Shown here: positions 6,954 through 13,062 of the stretch, in pieces
Position numbering within the stretch: position 1 is the first letter of the stretch
Layout: the number at the start of each line of letters is the position of its first letter
IMG/VR virus record: IMGVR_UViG_3300006119_000058
Location: 1 to 26,222 of that record
Length of the DNA stretch: 26,222 nt
Origin: a virus
Strand: one strand, 5' to 3'
Made by a program: the position numbers and the translations under genes
The notes under the pieces: generated by a model
Told to the model about the DNA's origin: nothing
The model's input: the letters and a program-made list of their open reading frames with translations, nothing else
Database searches by the model: none

Positions 6954-7075
6954 GTAAGGTACAAGACTTAGTTAAAAAGACCACTTGCAAATGTAACTGT
7001 GATAGCTGTAAACAAACTAAGAAAATGAATAAGATGTGTAATTGTACATGTCCCAACTGCAAAGGCAAATCATGA
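6950..7075 (+). CDS. 41-residue cysteine-rich peptide with duplicated CxCxCxxC motif
   Basis: A short frame between two ATGA junctions (start 6950-6952, stop 7073-7075). It reads MSKVQDLVKKTT, then C-K-C-N-C-D-S-C, a nine-residue Lys/Met spacer, C-N-C-T-C-P-N-C and a KGKS end. All eight cysteines are in two identical C-x-C-x-C-x2-C motifs. That is a metal-binding pattern (metallothionein- or zinc-cluster-like), though no known family was recognised. Overlap with genes on both sides on the same strand, and a start nearly identical to the next gene (MSKVKDLVK), support translation. Confidence 0.6.
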   Translation: MSKVQDLVKKTTCKCNCDSCKQTKKMNKMCNCTCPNCKGKS

Positions 7076-7233
7076 GTAAGGTTAAAGACTTAGTCAAAAT
7101 TAAAAAATCTGAGTTTGTCAAAGAACACAAAAATTTATTAAAGGTATTGAAAAGTAAAAATCGTAAAGACGATAAGACTGAATACAAGAAGCAATCTAAA
7201 GAACTTAAAGGAGTATTAAATGCCAAAAGTTAA
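7072..7233 (+). CDS. 53-residue lysine-rich protein
   Basis: The frame is open further upstream (7042), but the ATG at 7072 overlaps the previous stop as ATGA and gives MSKVKDLVKIKK, paralleling the start of the preceding peptide, so it is preferred. The protein is about one-third Lys, helical, and highly basic, consistent with nucleic-acid binding or virion packing, but no family was recognised. The upstream gene's start region and this one share nearly the same 24 bases after ATG, pointing to local duplication of 5' gene ends. Confidence 0.55.
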   Translation: MSKVKDLVKIKKSEFVKEHKNLLKVLKSKNRKDDKTEYKKQSKELKGVLNAKS

Positions 7234-7366
7234 AAACATGATGGGAAAGAAAAACTCTAAAGGAGCTACTTTAGTAATAGCTTTAATTAAAGGTAAAAAG
7301 AAAAAGCAAAAAGGTGGCTCTGTTTCTAACGGACAAGGCGGATATACAGGCGGGATTTCGGCATGA
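7220..7366 (+). CDS. 48-residue Lys/Gly-rich protein
   Basis: ATG at 7220 with AAAGGAG 7 nt upstream, overlapping the preceding gene by 14 bases. It begins MPKVKNMMGKKNSKGATLVI, has a short hydrophobic stretch (ATLVIALI), a KGKKKKQKGG run and a Gly-rich end. The start resembles the neighbouring genes (M-x-KVK-x-L/M). It ends ATGA on the next gene. No family is known to me. The good SD and the perfect linkage on both sides are the evidence for it. Confidence 0.55.
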   Translation: MPKVKNMMGKKNSKGATLVIALIKGKKKKQKGGSVSNGQGGYTGGISA

Positions 7367-7566
7367 GCACTGTAAAAAGCTTAATGGGTCGTTCCCACAA
7401 AAGTTGGACATCAGGAAAGCCAATGTATGGCAAATCTAAAGTTTCCAAAACCATGAAAGAATGGAAAAAGGGTTCGCTTCATTCAGGTTCTAAAAAAGGA
7501 CCAGTAGTTAAAAGTCAGAAGCAAGCTGTTGCTATTGCTCTAAGTCAGGCACGAAAGGGCAAGTAA
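7363..7566 (+). CDS. 67-residue basic protein resembling DUF6496-type phage proteins
   Basis: It begins MSTVKSLMGRSHKSW and ends with KKGPVVKSQKQAVAIALSQA followed by RKGK. The pattern of KEWKKGSLHSGSKKGPVV, then a QAVAIALS(x)ARK helix, is one I recognise from small phage and bacterial proteins grouped as DUF6496. Function is unknown. Start overlaps the preceding stop (ATGA), and its stop overlaps the next ATG (TAATG). The match is by memory of the motif, not by search. Confidence 0.6.
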   Translation: MSTVKSLMGRSHKSWTSGKPMYGKSKVSKTMKEWKKGSLHSGSKKGPVVKSQKQAVAIALSQARKGK

Positions 7567-7772
7567 TGACTCTTCTGGAGAAAGAAAGGTTAGCTAAATT
7601 GGAAGAAAAGACTGACAACATAGTGGATAAGTTAGACGTTGTTATCGACAAAATTGACAACCTTGACAGTAAGTTTGTTACTCGTGCCGAGTTCAATGTA
7701 ATTAAATGGATTATAGGTGTGTTGATAGGTTTAACAACAGCTGTATCAACATTTCTATTAGTTAAAAAATAA
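7566..7772 (+). CDS. XhlA-like coiled-coil/membrane protein (lysis accessory)
   Basis: A 68-residue protein with a heptad-type coiled coil over about residues 3-42 (LEKERLAKLEEKTDNIVDKL and onward) followed by one transmembrane segment at about 46-65 (IKWIIGVLIGLTTAVSTFLL) and a VKK end. This is the architecture of XhlA/hemolysin-type phage membrane proteins, which are often encoded beside holin and endolysin. It is coupled to the gene before it (TAATG) and lies 10 nt before the lysozyme. Its membrane role is inferred from topology and context. Confidence 0.65.
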   Translation: MTLLEKERLAKLEEKTDNIVDKLDVVIDKIDNLDSKFVTRAEFNVIKWIIGVLIGLTTAVSTFLLVKK

Positions 7773-7782
7773 GGAGGTCATT

Positions 7783-8637
7783 ATGGCTTATATAAACGCA
7801 TTAGATGTTTCGCAGTGGCAAGGTAATATTGATTGGAGTGCTGTAAGAGGTGGCGGTTATCAAATTGCTGTAATTAAAATATCAGGTGGAGATAATGGAC
7901 TCTACTACGATTCAAAAGCTACACAGAATTATTATGGTGCTAAAAATGCTGGACTAGCAATTGGTGGCTATCACTTTGCTGGTGGTCAAGACCCTAACTC
8001 TGAAGCTGAATACTTTGTAAAAGGTATGTCACCATTAGAAGAAAACGATGTTTTAGTATTAGATTGGGAAATTCAACACCCAGACCCAGTTGGTTGGTGT
8101 AACGCTTTTGTAAACAAAGTACACGACCTTTGTGGTGTATGGCCATTAATTTACATGAATGGTTCAACACTTAACTCACAAGATTGGTCACCAGTCACTA
8201 AAAACTGTGGCGTATGGGTAGCTTGGTATGGTCAAGACCCTAATGCAGATTTACCTGTTAAGTATCCTTACATCATGCACCAATACACAAGTTCAGGTCG
8301 AGTATCTGGAATTGGTGGTAACGTAGATTTAGATGCTTGGTACGCTAGTGTAGATACATGGAACAAATATGGTTATCACGCACCACAAACACCATCACCA
8401 ACTCCACCACCAGTAGAACCAACACCAGAAGTGCCTACACCGCCTACAACGCCTACACCACCTGTAGTAGAGCCAGTAGTTCCACCTGTTGAAACTCCTG
8501 TAGCTCCAGTTGTACCTCCAAAACCAACTCAGCCCGCTACTGTAACAGTTTCAGTTAGCAAGCCCATACAACCTGGTTTACTTAAAAAGATTATTGAAGC
8601 AATTCTTAGTCTTTTCAATAAAAAGAAAAAACAATAA
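7783..8637 (+). CDS. Endolysin: GH25 muramidase with Pro-rich linker and cationic C-terminal helix
   Basis: A 284-residue enzyme predicted to cleave the MurNAc-GlcNAc bond of peptidoglycan at the end of infection. The GH25 domain spans about 1-195: ALDVSQWQG (Asp8), GYHFA (62-66), LDWE (93-96, with Asp94 and catalytic-type Glu96), HQY (166-168) and VDLDAW (181-186). A Pro/Thr/Val-rich linker fills about 202-254. The C-terminus (about 260-284) is an amphipathic cationic helix, GLLKKIIEAILSLFNKKKKQ, in place of a usual cell-wall-binding repeat. A perfect SD (AAGGAGGT) precedes the ATG. No signal peptide is seen, so export would depend on a holin. GH25 endolysins are typical of phages of Gram-positive hosts. 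Confidence 0.9.
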   Translation: MAYINALDVSQWQGNIDWSAVRGGGYQIAVIKISGGDNGLYYDSKATQNYYGAKNAGLAIGGYHFAGGQDPNSEAEYFVKGMSPLEENDVLVLDWEIQHPDPVGWCNAFVNKVHDLCGVWPLIYMNGSTLNSQDWSPVTKNCGVWVAWYGQDPNADLPVKYPYIMHQYTSSGRVSGIGGNVDLDAWYASVDTWNKYGYHAPQTPSPTPPPVEPTPEVPTPPTTPTPPVVEPVVPPVETPVAPVVPPKPTQPATVTVSVSKPIQPGLLKKIIEAILSLFNKKKKQ

Positions 8638-8903
8638 TGAAAAACTTCCTAGATAAGAAACTATTTCCTGCAGTCATTAGATTTGCAGTAAACCGCTGGC
8701 ATATACTGGGACTTCTTTGTTTAGGCGTAGTCTTAATGACATTCCAAAAGCCTATAGTAGAACTTGTAGGTGGTAATTACACAAATGTAGTATCTGCTAC
8801 TGTTGCCCTTTTAATTCTTAGAGAAGAAATACAACAGAAACTTTCTCACGGAGATATACACGACAAACTAGATGAATTACATAAAAAGTTAGATAAATTA
8901 TGA
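8637..8903 (+). CDS. Holin-like membrane protein
   Basis: An 88-residue protein coupled to the lysozyme (TAATG). It has a basic N-terminus, a hydrophobic segment at about 22-38 (WHILGLLCLGVVLMTF), a second at about 50-61 (VVSATVALLIL) and a charged coiled-coil tail (GDIHDKLDELHKKLDKL). Two membrane spans with a charged C-terminus directly after the endolysin gene fit a holin or antiholin. No specific family was recognised. The small membrane protein at 9496 is an alternative holin. Confidence 0.6.
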   Translation: MKNFLDKKLFPAVIRFAVNRWHILGLLCLGVVLMTFQKPIVELVGGNYTNVVSATVALLILREEIQQKLSHGDIHDKLDELHKKLDKL

Positions 8904-9496
8904 ATGATGACCCAAGACTGTCCCCACTAGGTGCATTTACCCCAGAAGGTAAACTTTCACCTGGATATGGTGATTCTTACCTATTCTTTGTAGGTCGTGA
9001 TGATGTACATGGAATACTTCACTATCTGATACCACAAGAAAAATTCTTTTTTAAGCTAAACATGTTTGGATATGATGACGAAGAACTTAATATGGACATT
9101 CTTGACCTGTTTAAAGACCCTAGCGTACATGTACAAATTAGCTTGGACAAATCCCAAGCAGGCGGTGTACATGAAAGAGAAATTATTGCCGCTGACCAAC
9201 AAAAAGACCCTGAGGACTTTTCATCGTCCTTTGTAATTTTACAGTCTGCCACACACCAGATAAGCCACACTAAGGGCGGTGTGTTGGTTGGACAGGGTAT
9301 TTATTTTGAAGGCTCAACTAATTGGAGCAATTCAGGTGAAGGAGTTGGTATATCTCTTAAACCAGATAAATCAAATCCATCAGGATTTAAGGCACAGAAT
9401 AACACATTGTTAGTTAGTACCAATCCTGTAAACTTCACTCGTTTTTCTACACAGTTAGACATTGAGCATAAATTAGGCTTGAAAGGAGCAAAATAA
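8900..9496 (+). CDS. PLD-like (single HKD-type) phage protein
   Basis: A 198-residue protein whose C-terminal half reads ISHTKGGVLVG, then IYFEGSTNWS and NSGEGVG (about 121-149). This is the HxK...GSxNW core of the phospholipase D superfamily, whose members include nucleases and lipid hydrolases. The N-terminal half has DILDLFKDPSVHVQI, like the region before the HKD motif. The Asp expected in HxKx4D is not in place, so activity is uncertain. It has only one HKD motif, so it would have to work as a dimer. It sits within the lysis region between two holin-like genes. A membrane-lipid or nuclease role is possible; the sequence does not decide. Confidence 0.65.
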   Translation: MNDDPRLSPLGAFTPEGKLSPGYGDSYLFFVGRDDVHGILHYLIPQEKFFFKLNMFGYDDEELNMDILDLFKDPSVHVQISLDKSQAGGVHEREIIAADQQKDPEDFSSSFVILQSATHQISHTKGGVLVGQGIYFEGSTNWSNSGEGVGISLKPDKSNPSGFKAQNNTLLVSTNPVNFTRFSTQLDIEHKLGLKGAK

Positions 9497-9708
9497 TGAA
9501 ATTACCATCATGGATTAACGTAAGTGCACCAACAAAAAATCAAATAAAACACGACATTTGGGTAATAGTATCAGCGTTTGTAGGTGGATTCATCGCCAGC
9601 TGGCAGGTACAACCAAACCAATTAAGCAAGTCTGCAATAGTTGCAGGGGCGGCAGCAGGATTTGCTGCGGCAGTCACAGTAGTTAAAAGTATCATTACAA
9701 CACTTTAA
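9496..9708 (+). CDS. Holin-like small membrane protein
   Basis: A 70-residue protein with two hydrophobic segments: about 22-37 (IWVIVSAFVGGFIASW) and about 46-68 (SAIVAGAAAGFAAAVTVVKS). It follows the PLD-like gene with TAATG and has GGAG 8-9 nt upstream. Its small size, two spans, Gly/Ala-rich second helix and position at the end of the lysis block fit a class II holin. No named family was recognised. Confidence 0.6.
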   Translation: MKLPSWINVSAPTKNQIKHDIWVIVSAFVGGFIASWQVQPNQLSKSAIVAGAAAGFAAAVTVVKSIITTL

Positions 9709-9726
9709 ACTTGAAAAGGTGGGCTT

Positions 9727-11031
9727 ATGCAGCCATACAAGGTCAAATGGGAGGGTGATGACCTAAAAAACCTCCTAACCATGAGCAACGCACAGCTCCA
9801 ATCACATTATTACTGGTTGGACTGGGAAGGATTAAGAAGAACTAGAAACAAGTATAGGGCTAAAGCAAGGAAGGTAATCGAAATGGAAAGAAACCCAGAG
9901 CAAGCAAGAACTCCTGAAGCAGATAAACTGTCGGAGCTATTTGAACGCTCTGGGATTGACCCTAATGATATATTAAAAATCAATCGTGTCAACCTTTATC
10001 AAGGATATATGAAGAACCAGGAAGGTGAATTTGAAACCACCGACCTTATGAGTGTTCAATACATTCCTAAACCTACTGAATTAACCGAAGATATGTTTAT
10101 TAGCCAAGCTAAACCAACTATCATTCGACCTACTAAAAGCACTGGTAAAAAGACTTCACATGAAAAGTTAGCAATTGTATTACCAGATATACAGGCAGGA
10201 TTCAGAAGATACGAGGACGGAACGCTTGACCCTATTCACGACCCAAGAGCTTTAGATGTAGCATTACAGATTATTCGAGATACTAAACCAGACCAAGTTG
10301 TATTAAATGGAGATAACCTAGACCTACCTCAACTTGGAAGATTCTCACAAGAGAACAGCTTTGCTCAAACACTTAACCCAACTTTAGATTATGTACACGA
10401 GTTTTTAGCTAAAATACGAGCCAACGCTCCAGACACCAAGATTGTCTATTTGGCAGGTAATCACGAACTCCGACTCAGTAAATACATTATGCAGTACGCC
10501 GAAAAGCTACATGGAGTTAAACAAGCTGGCACAGAAGAAAAAGTTCTAACTATACCATTCTTACTTAACCTTGCCGACATAGACGTTGAATACAAGTCAG
10601 GTTATCCTGCTGCACAATACTGGATTAACGAAAGATTAAAAGCAATTCATGGACACTTAGTCCGACCTGCTGGGAAGACTGCTGCTGCTATCGTGAACAA
10701 CGAGGAAACTTCTACACTGTTTGGACACATTCATAGACACGAATACGCTGCTCGTACGGCACGAAACTTTGCAGGTGCTAGATTTGTCATTGCACAGTCT
10801 TTTGGCTGTCTAGCAAGAGTAGATGGAGCTGTACCGAGCTATGGTAGTGGTATAGACGAAATGACCGACCAACCAGTGCAAAATTGGGAGAACTGGCAAC
10901 AAGGTATTGGAGCAGTTTATTACCAAGAAGGAGATAAACCCTTTGACACACAGCAGATAACTATACAAACACATAATGGTTACACTACAAGATTTAATGG
11001 TAAAATTTATGTGCCTAATGAGGAGAAGTAA
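9727..11031 (+). CDS. Calcineurin-like metallophosphoesterase with N-terminal extension
   Basis: A 434-residue protein. The metallophosphoesterase domain spans about 145-345. Visible metal-ligand motifs are LPDIQ (152-156; Asp154 and Gln156 in place of the usual His), NGDN (194-197), GNHE (244-247), HGH (308-310) and GHIH (333-336). The first 140 residues are a separate basic, helical region with no domain I recognise. Members of the superfamily cleave phosphomono- or diesters, including nucleic-acid ends and cyclic nucleotides. In phages similar proteins are usually of unknown function. It has an SD-like AAAGGTGG and is coupled to the next gene by TAATG. Confidence 0.85.
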   Translation: MQPYKVKWEGDDLKNLLTMSNAQLQSHYYWLDWEGLRRTRNKYRAKARKVIEMERNPEQARTPEADKLSELFERSGIDPNDILKINRVNLYQGYMKNQEGEFETTDLMSVQYIPKPTELTEDMFISQAKPTIIRPTKSTGKKTSHEKLAIVLPDIQAGFRRYEDGTLDPIHDPRALDVALQIIRDTKPDQVVLNGDNLDLPQLGRFSQENSFAQTLNPTLDYVHEFLAKIRANAPDTKIVYLAGNHELRLSKYIMQYAEKLHGVKQAGTEEKVLTIPFLLNLADIDVEYKSGYPAAQYWINERLKAIHGHLVRPAGKTAAAIVNNEETSTLFGHIHRHEYAARTARNFAGARFVIAQSFGCLARVDGAVPSYGSGIDEMTDQPVQNWENWQQGIGAVYYQEGDKPFDTQQITIQTHNGYTTRFNGKIYVPNEEK

Positions 11032-11339
11032 TGGAAAGTATAAATAGAGAACAACACCCAGAAATATTTCGAGCAGTCAATGAATACTTTGGTGTAGAAG
11101 TACATCAAGAATTTCCTGATGTTGCTGCTAATTTTATTAAAGAAAAACTTGTACAACCTCAACTTGAGGGATTTGAAGATTCTCATATAGACGAAATGAT
11201 TATTGTCAGAGATGGATTAATAGAACAAGTACAGCAATATCAAGCCAAGATACATGGTTTAATGTTCAAGATATACCGATTACAAGAAGGTATAGATATG
11301 GAGAAGTTTCGTGGGCCAAATGGAGTTCGGTCAGAATAA
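11031..11339 (+). CDS. Unknown 102-residue protein
   Basis: Starts at the TAATG overlap with the phosphoesterase. Acidic and mostly helical, with EVHQEFPDVAANFIKEKLVQ and a late coiled-coil-like region (IVRDGLIEQVQQYQAKIHGL). No family recognised. Tight coupling to both neighbours supports it being real, and suggests it works with or near the phosphoesterase, but no function is visible. Confidence 0.6.
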   Translation: MESINREQHPEIFRAVNEYFGVEVHQEFPDVAANFIKEKLVQPQLEGFEDSHIDEMIIVRDGLIEQVQQYQAKIHGLMFKIYRLQEGIDMEKFRGPNGVRSE

Positions 11340-11715
11340 AGATAATGTTCGTGAATTTTTACCTACCTATGGTGGGGTAGATTGGCATGAAGCATGGTTA
11401 GCTCGACACCCTAAAGAATTAGGAAGATTATCTATCTGGGGAGAAACCTTTGATGAGTATGGAGAATTTTGCGAACAACTTAATCAAACTAATTGTGCAT
11501 TCTATCTAAATGATACTGATGATGATTTTGATTGCTTAGTAGTAATAGACCACCGTGACGATTCAGGTGACTTCTGGTGGAGTAGAGGACAGTTAGGTGA
11601 TGAGTTTGATAACCTCTTAGACACACTTGGAGAAGAAGTAATGATTATTCACACCAAATACCCTAGCCAACAAGTTGCTGAGTTCGTTTTAAGAATTATG
11701 ATGAAAGATATTTAG
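11311..11715 (+). CDS. Unknown acidic protein, 134 residues
   Basis: It starts GTG at 11311 with GGAGAAG seven bases upstream, overlapping the preceding gene by 29 bases; an ATG nine bases later is possible. The protein is strongly acidic (many Asp/Glu, DTDDDFDCLV), Trp-rich, and ends MMKDI. Small acidic phage proteins of this type are often DNA mimics or inhibitors, but there is no homology I can point to. A bulged hairpin (about 11735-11758, GTAGTAA/TTACTAC) lies just after it without a T-run, so a conventional terminator is not visible. Confidence 0.55.
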   Translation: MGQMEFGQNKDNVREFLPTYGGVDWHEAWLARHPKELGRLSIWGETFDEYGEFCEQLNQTNCAFYLNDTDDDFDCLVVIDHRDDSGDFWWSRGQLGDEFDNLLDTLGEEVMIIHTKYPSQQVAEFVLRIMMKDI

Positions 11716-11836
11716 ATTCTGATTCAAGTGGTTCGTAGTAAAGTTTGTAACTTACTACAATCGGTTTCTTCTTGGGTTTGGCAAGTTCTATCTGTAGCCC
11801 AATCAAGATTCCTATTAAAATAATAAAGTATTTCAT
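11696..11836 (-). CDS. 46-residue protein with signal-anchor (weakly supported)
   Basis: A minus-strand frame of 46 codons: MKYFIILIGILIGLQIELAK, then a basic/Tyr-rich tail ending YLSS. The N-terminus is a plausible signal anchor. It overlaps the end of the convergent 11311 gene by 20 bases. There is no SD close to the ATG; GAGTCATTAAGACTC just upstream is a perfect inverted repeat of 5 bp. It is the last of three consecutive minus-strand membrane-type frames. Confidence 0.35.
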   Translation of the reverse strand: MKYFIILIGILIGLQIELAKPKKKPIVVSYKLYYEPLESESKYLSS

Positions 11837-11884
11837 AATTGAGTCTTAATGACTCTTTTGCTCCTGTAGAACGTTTACATTATA

Positions 11885-11947
11885 TCAATCTGCAAAGATG
11901 CAATACAAATAGATAATAAAAAGTACAATAATTAACAGATGTAACAT
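11885..11947 (-). CDS. 20-residue hydrophobic peptide (very tentative)
   Basis: A 20-codon frame starting 1 nt after the stop of the 59-residue gene, encoding MLHLLIIVLFIIYLYCIFAD, almost entirely hydrophobic. It may be a real membrane peptide translated by coupling, or chance. There is no separate SD. Confidence 0.2.
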   Translation of the reverse strand: MLHLLIIVLFIIYLYCIFAD

Positions 11948-11948
11948 G

Positions 11949-12128
11949 TTAGTCTTTCAATATTATGTGGACAATCAACAAACAAATACCAACTGCAAAC
12001 CCATAGGCTACTATGTGATTCACTTTATCTAGTATTGTCTTGATACCTACTACAGCGAACAACACTAAAGCAATGTATGCCAATACCTTAGGTAGGTTCA
12101 AATCTATCATTTTAGGTTTTTTTGTCAT
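11949..12128 (-). CDS. 59-residue two-span membrane protein
   Basis: ATG at 12128 with AAAGGAAA about 9 nt upstream. The sequence MTKKPKMIDLNLPKV is followed by two hydrophobic segments, about 16-29 (LAYIALVLFAVVG) and about 39-56 (IVAYGFAVGICLLIVHII). It is preceded by a good minus-strand promoter (TTGACA-17-TAAGAT, 12184-12156) which in turn follows a terminator, so it forms its own short unit. Its topology is holin-like or toxin-like; no family recognised. Confidence 0.55.
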   Translation of the reverse strand: MTKKPKMIDLNLPKVLAYIALVLFAVVGIKTILDKVNHIVAYGFAVGICLLIVHIILKD

Positions 12129-12155
12129 AAAGCGTTTCCTTTCTTTAATACAATT

Positions 12156-12184
12156 ATCTTACTAAGCTATTATGTTTATGTCAA
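12156..12184 (-). promoter_or_regulatory. Minus-strand promoter for the small membrane proteins
   Basis: On the minus strand: TTGACA (12184-12179), 17-nt spacer and TAAGAT (12161-12156). It starts right after a minus-strand terminator and about 20 nt before the SD of the 59-residue gene. Confidence 0.6.
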
Positions 12185-12192
12185 GTACAAAG

Positions 12193-12219
12193 AAAAAAGA
12201 GCCCAACGAGGGGCTCTTA
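12193..12219 (-). terminator. Minus-strand intrinsic terminator
   Basis: Read on the minus strand: GAGCCC, loop region CTCGTT, GGGCTC, then six T. The flanking A on the plus strand mirror this, so it is directional to the minus strand. It ends transcripts of the HNH/zinc-ribbon unit and of the putative 56-nt RNA starting near 12248. Confidence 0.8.
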
Positions 12220-12248
12220 AACGAGTATTGGAAACGCCAAATAACTCA
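12193..12248 (-). ncRNA. Candidate short RNA (about 56 nt)
   Basis: A promoter of TTGATA (12283-12278), a 17-nt spacer and TAGAAT (12260-12255) on the minus strand predicts a start near 12248. The only thing downstream before the terminator at 12219-12193 is about 30 nt with no reading frame. The product would be a short terminated RNA, like the leader RNAs of the plus-strand modules. No conserved RNA family is recognised. Confidence 0.35.
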
Positions 12249-12398
12249 AAACGCATTCTACATTATTTTATAAGATTTATCAAGGTCGCCTACCCAACCT
12301 TGTACTATTAACGAGAGTGATTAAACTTTAATTTTTGTGGGGGGATACAAAAAAATTCATAAATAGTAGGTGCTAAGTCGATAGGGACTTCATAAGCA

Positions 12399-12515
12399 TT
12401 ATACACCACGACATAAATCGCACAAATTATGCTCTACAAAACCCTTATCGTCACTCCATAAAATAAAATAAGTCGCACCGCATTTGATGCAAACCTTCTT
12501 TCTTTTATGAATCAT
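12399..12515 (-). CDS. 38-residue zinc-ribbon peptide
   Basis: Start ATG 12515 with AAAAAAGGAAGTA as SD, overlapping the HNH gene stop by 11 bases. The peptide is MIHKRKKVCIKCGATYF, then a short middle and LCDLCRGV at the end, so Cys9-x2-Cys12 and Cys32-x2-Cys35 give a four-Cys zinc ribbon. It is too short for most gene callers. It could be a DNA- or RNA-binding adaptor made together with the HNH protein; this is an inference from linkage. Confidence 0.6.
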   Translation of the reverse strand: MIHKRKKVCIKCGATYFILWSDDKGFVEHNLCDLCRGV

Positions 12516-12741
12516 TACTTCCTTTTTTATAGTTGCACCAATAACACGATGGTACTAAGTTACTAAGTTCAAATCTAAGTTCAGGGTGTCTACTCCGACT
12601 CTTTTTGTGGTCAAGTGTAGTTTCATTCTGTGGCATAACCTTTCCACAATAGTAACAGACATAAAAGTTAGCAGGGTTTTCTTTAAACCATAATCTTCTA
12701 GTATTTAGCCATTTCCTGCCATACTTTCCAATCTTTCTCAT
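12505..12741 (-). CDS. Small HNH endonuclease
   Basis: A 78-residue protein with YYCGKVM (a CxxC zinc-knuckle half), TLDHKKSRS (catalytic-type DH), ELSNLVPSC (the Asn), WCNYKKGS (the second CxxC: SCYWC) in the order of a minimal HNH nuclease. The third conserved residue is a Lys in a KKG context rather than His, as in many HNH proteins. The frame extends to GTG 12747, but the predicted transcription start is 12741, so Met at 12741 is preferred and the mRNA is leaderless. HNH proteins in phages act in packaging (near terminase) or as free-standing homing nucleases; it is about 3.8 kb from the terminase, so a homing or host-DNA role is as likely. Confidence 0.8.
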   Translation of the reverse strand: MRKIGKYGRKWLNTRRLWFKENPANFYVCYYCGKVMPQNETTLDHKKSRSRHPELRFELSNLVPSCYWCNYKKGSNDS

Positions 12742-12747
12742 TAACAC

Positions 12748-12756
12748 ATTATAGCA
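12748..12756 (-). promoter_or_regulatory. Extended -10 promoter of the HNH gene (leaderless)
   Basis: Minus strand reads GTGCTATAAT: an extended -10 (TG-C-TATAAT) with TATAAT at 12753-12748, then six bases and the ATG at 12741. The normal +1 therefore is the A of ATG. No convincing -35 is seen, as expected for an extended -10 promoter. Confidence 0.6.
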
Positions 12757-12986
12757 CTGTTTTTTCCACTAAACCTTCTTCCCTACTACTTGTAAGGCTA
12801 CCCTAAATATAAAGACTATTACTATTATTATTAAGAACCCATTGATACCCTAATGGTTCGTTGGCAGTCGGTTTCTGTTCCCAAGTTCTCTACTAAATTA
12901 CTTGTAAGAAGCCCTTATTTAATCACTTTAGATATGGTAAGGGTAACCAGAAGTAATTCAGATTGAATAATGAAAAGTAAAAGTGC
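12757..12986. other. Non-coding stretch between divergent units
   Basis: About 230 bases without a supportable frame. It holds two copies of a short ACTTGTAAG element (near 12788 and 12900) and two copies of ACCCTAA (near 12799 and 12847), plus GGTAAGGGTAACC near 12937. These might be operator or replication elements, but no regular iteron spacing is visible. Together with flanking promoters it makes a control region of about 490 bases between 12742 and 13233. Confidence 0.3.
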
Positions 12987-13015
12987 TTGACAGCATAAGG
13001 ACTAAGTATTACTAT
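12987..13015 (+). promoter_or_regulatory. Strong sigma70-like promoter E
   Basis: TTGACA (12987-12992), 17-nt spacer and TACTAT (13010-13015). The predicted start is about 13022, giving an RNA that meets a terminator 16 nt later. It lacks the ATAGGCA box. Confidence 0.65.
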
Positions 13016-13021
13016 CATAAA

Positions 13022-13062
13022 TGAAAGTATTTACATGAAACCCCTTTTAGCGAGGGGTTTTT
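13022..13062 (+). ncRNA. Candidate short terminated leader RNA E
   Basis: RNA from promoter E would start near 13022 and end in the terminator T-run at about 13062, about 41 nt. No reading frame of note. It may be an attenuated leader for the 13234 operon or a stand-alone short RNA; there is no upstream plus-strand gene for the terminator to serve. Confidence 0.35.

Noticed and set aside
7042-7071. Earlier start for the 7072 gene
   Set aside because: It has no SD and lies in the Cys-rich peptide's frame; ATG 7072 makes an ATGA overlap and gives the start shared with neighbours.
12757-12986. Iteron-type replication origin
   Set aside because: Short repeats (ACTTGTAAG, ACCCTAA) occur only twice each with no regular spacing, so an origin is not supported.
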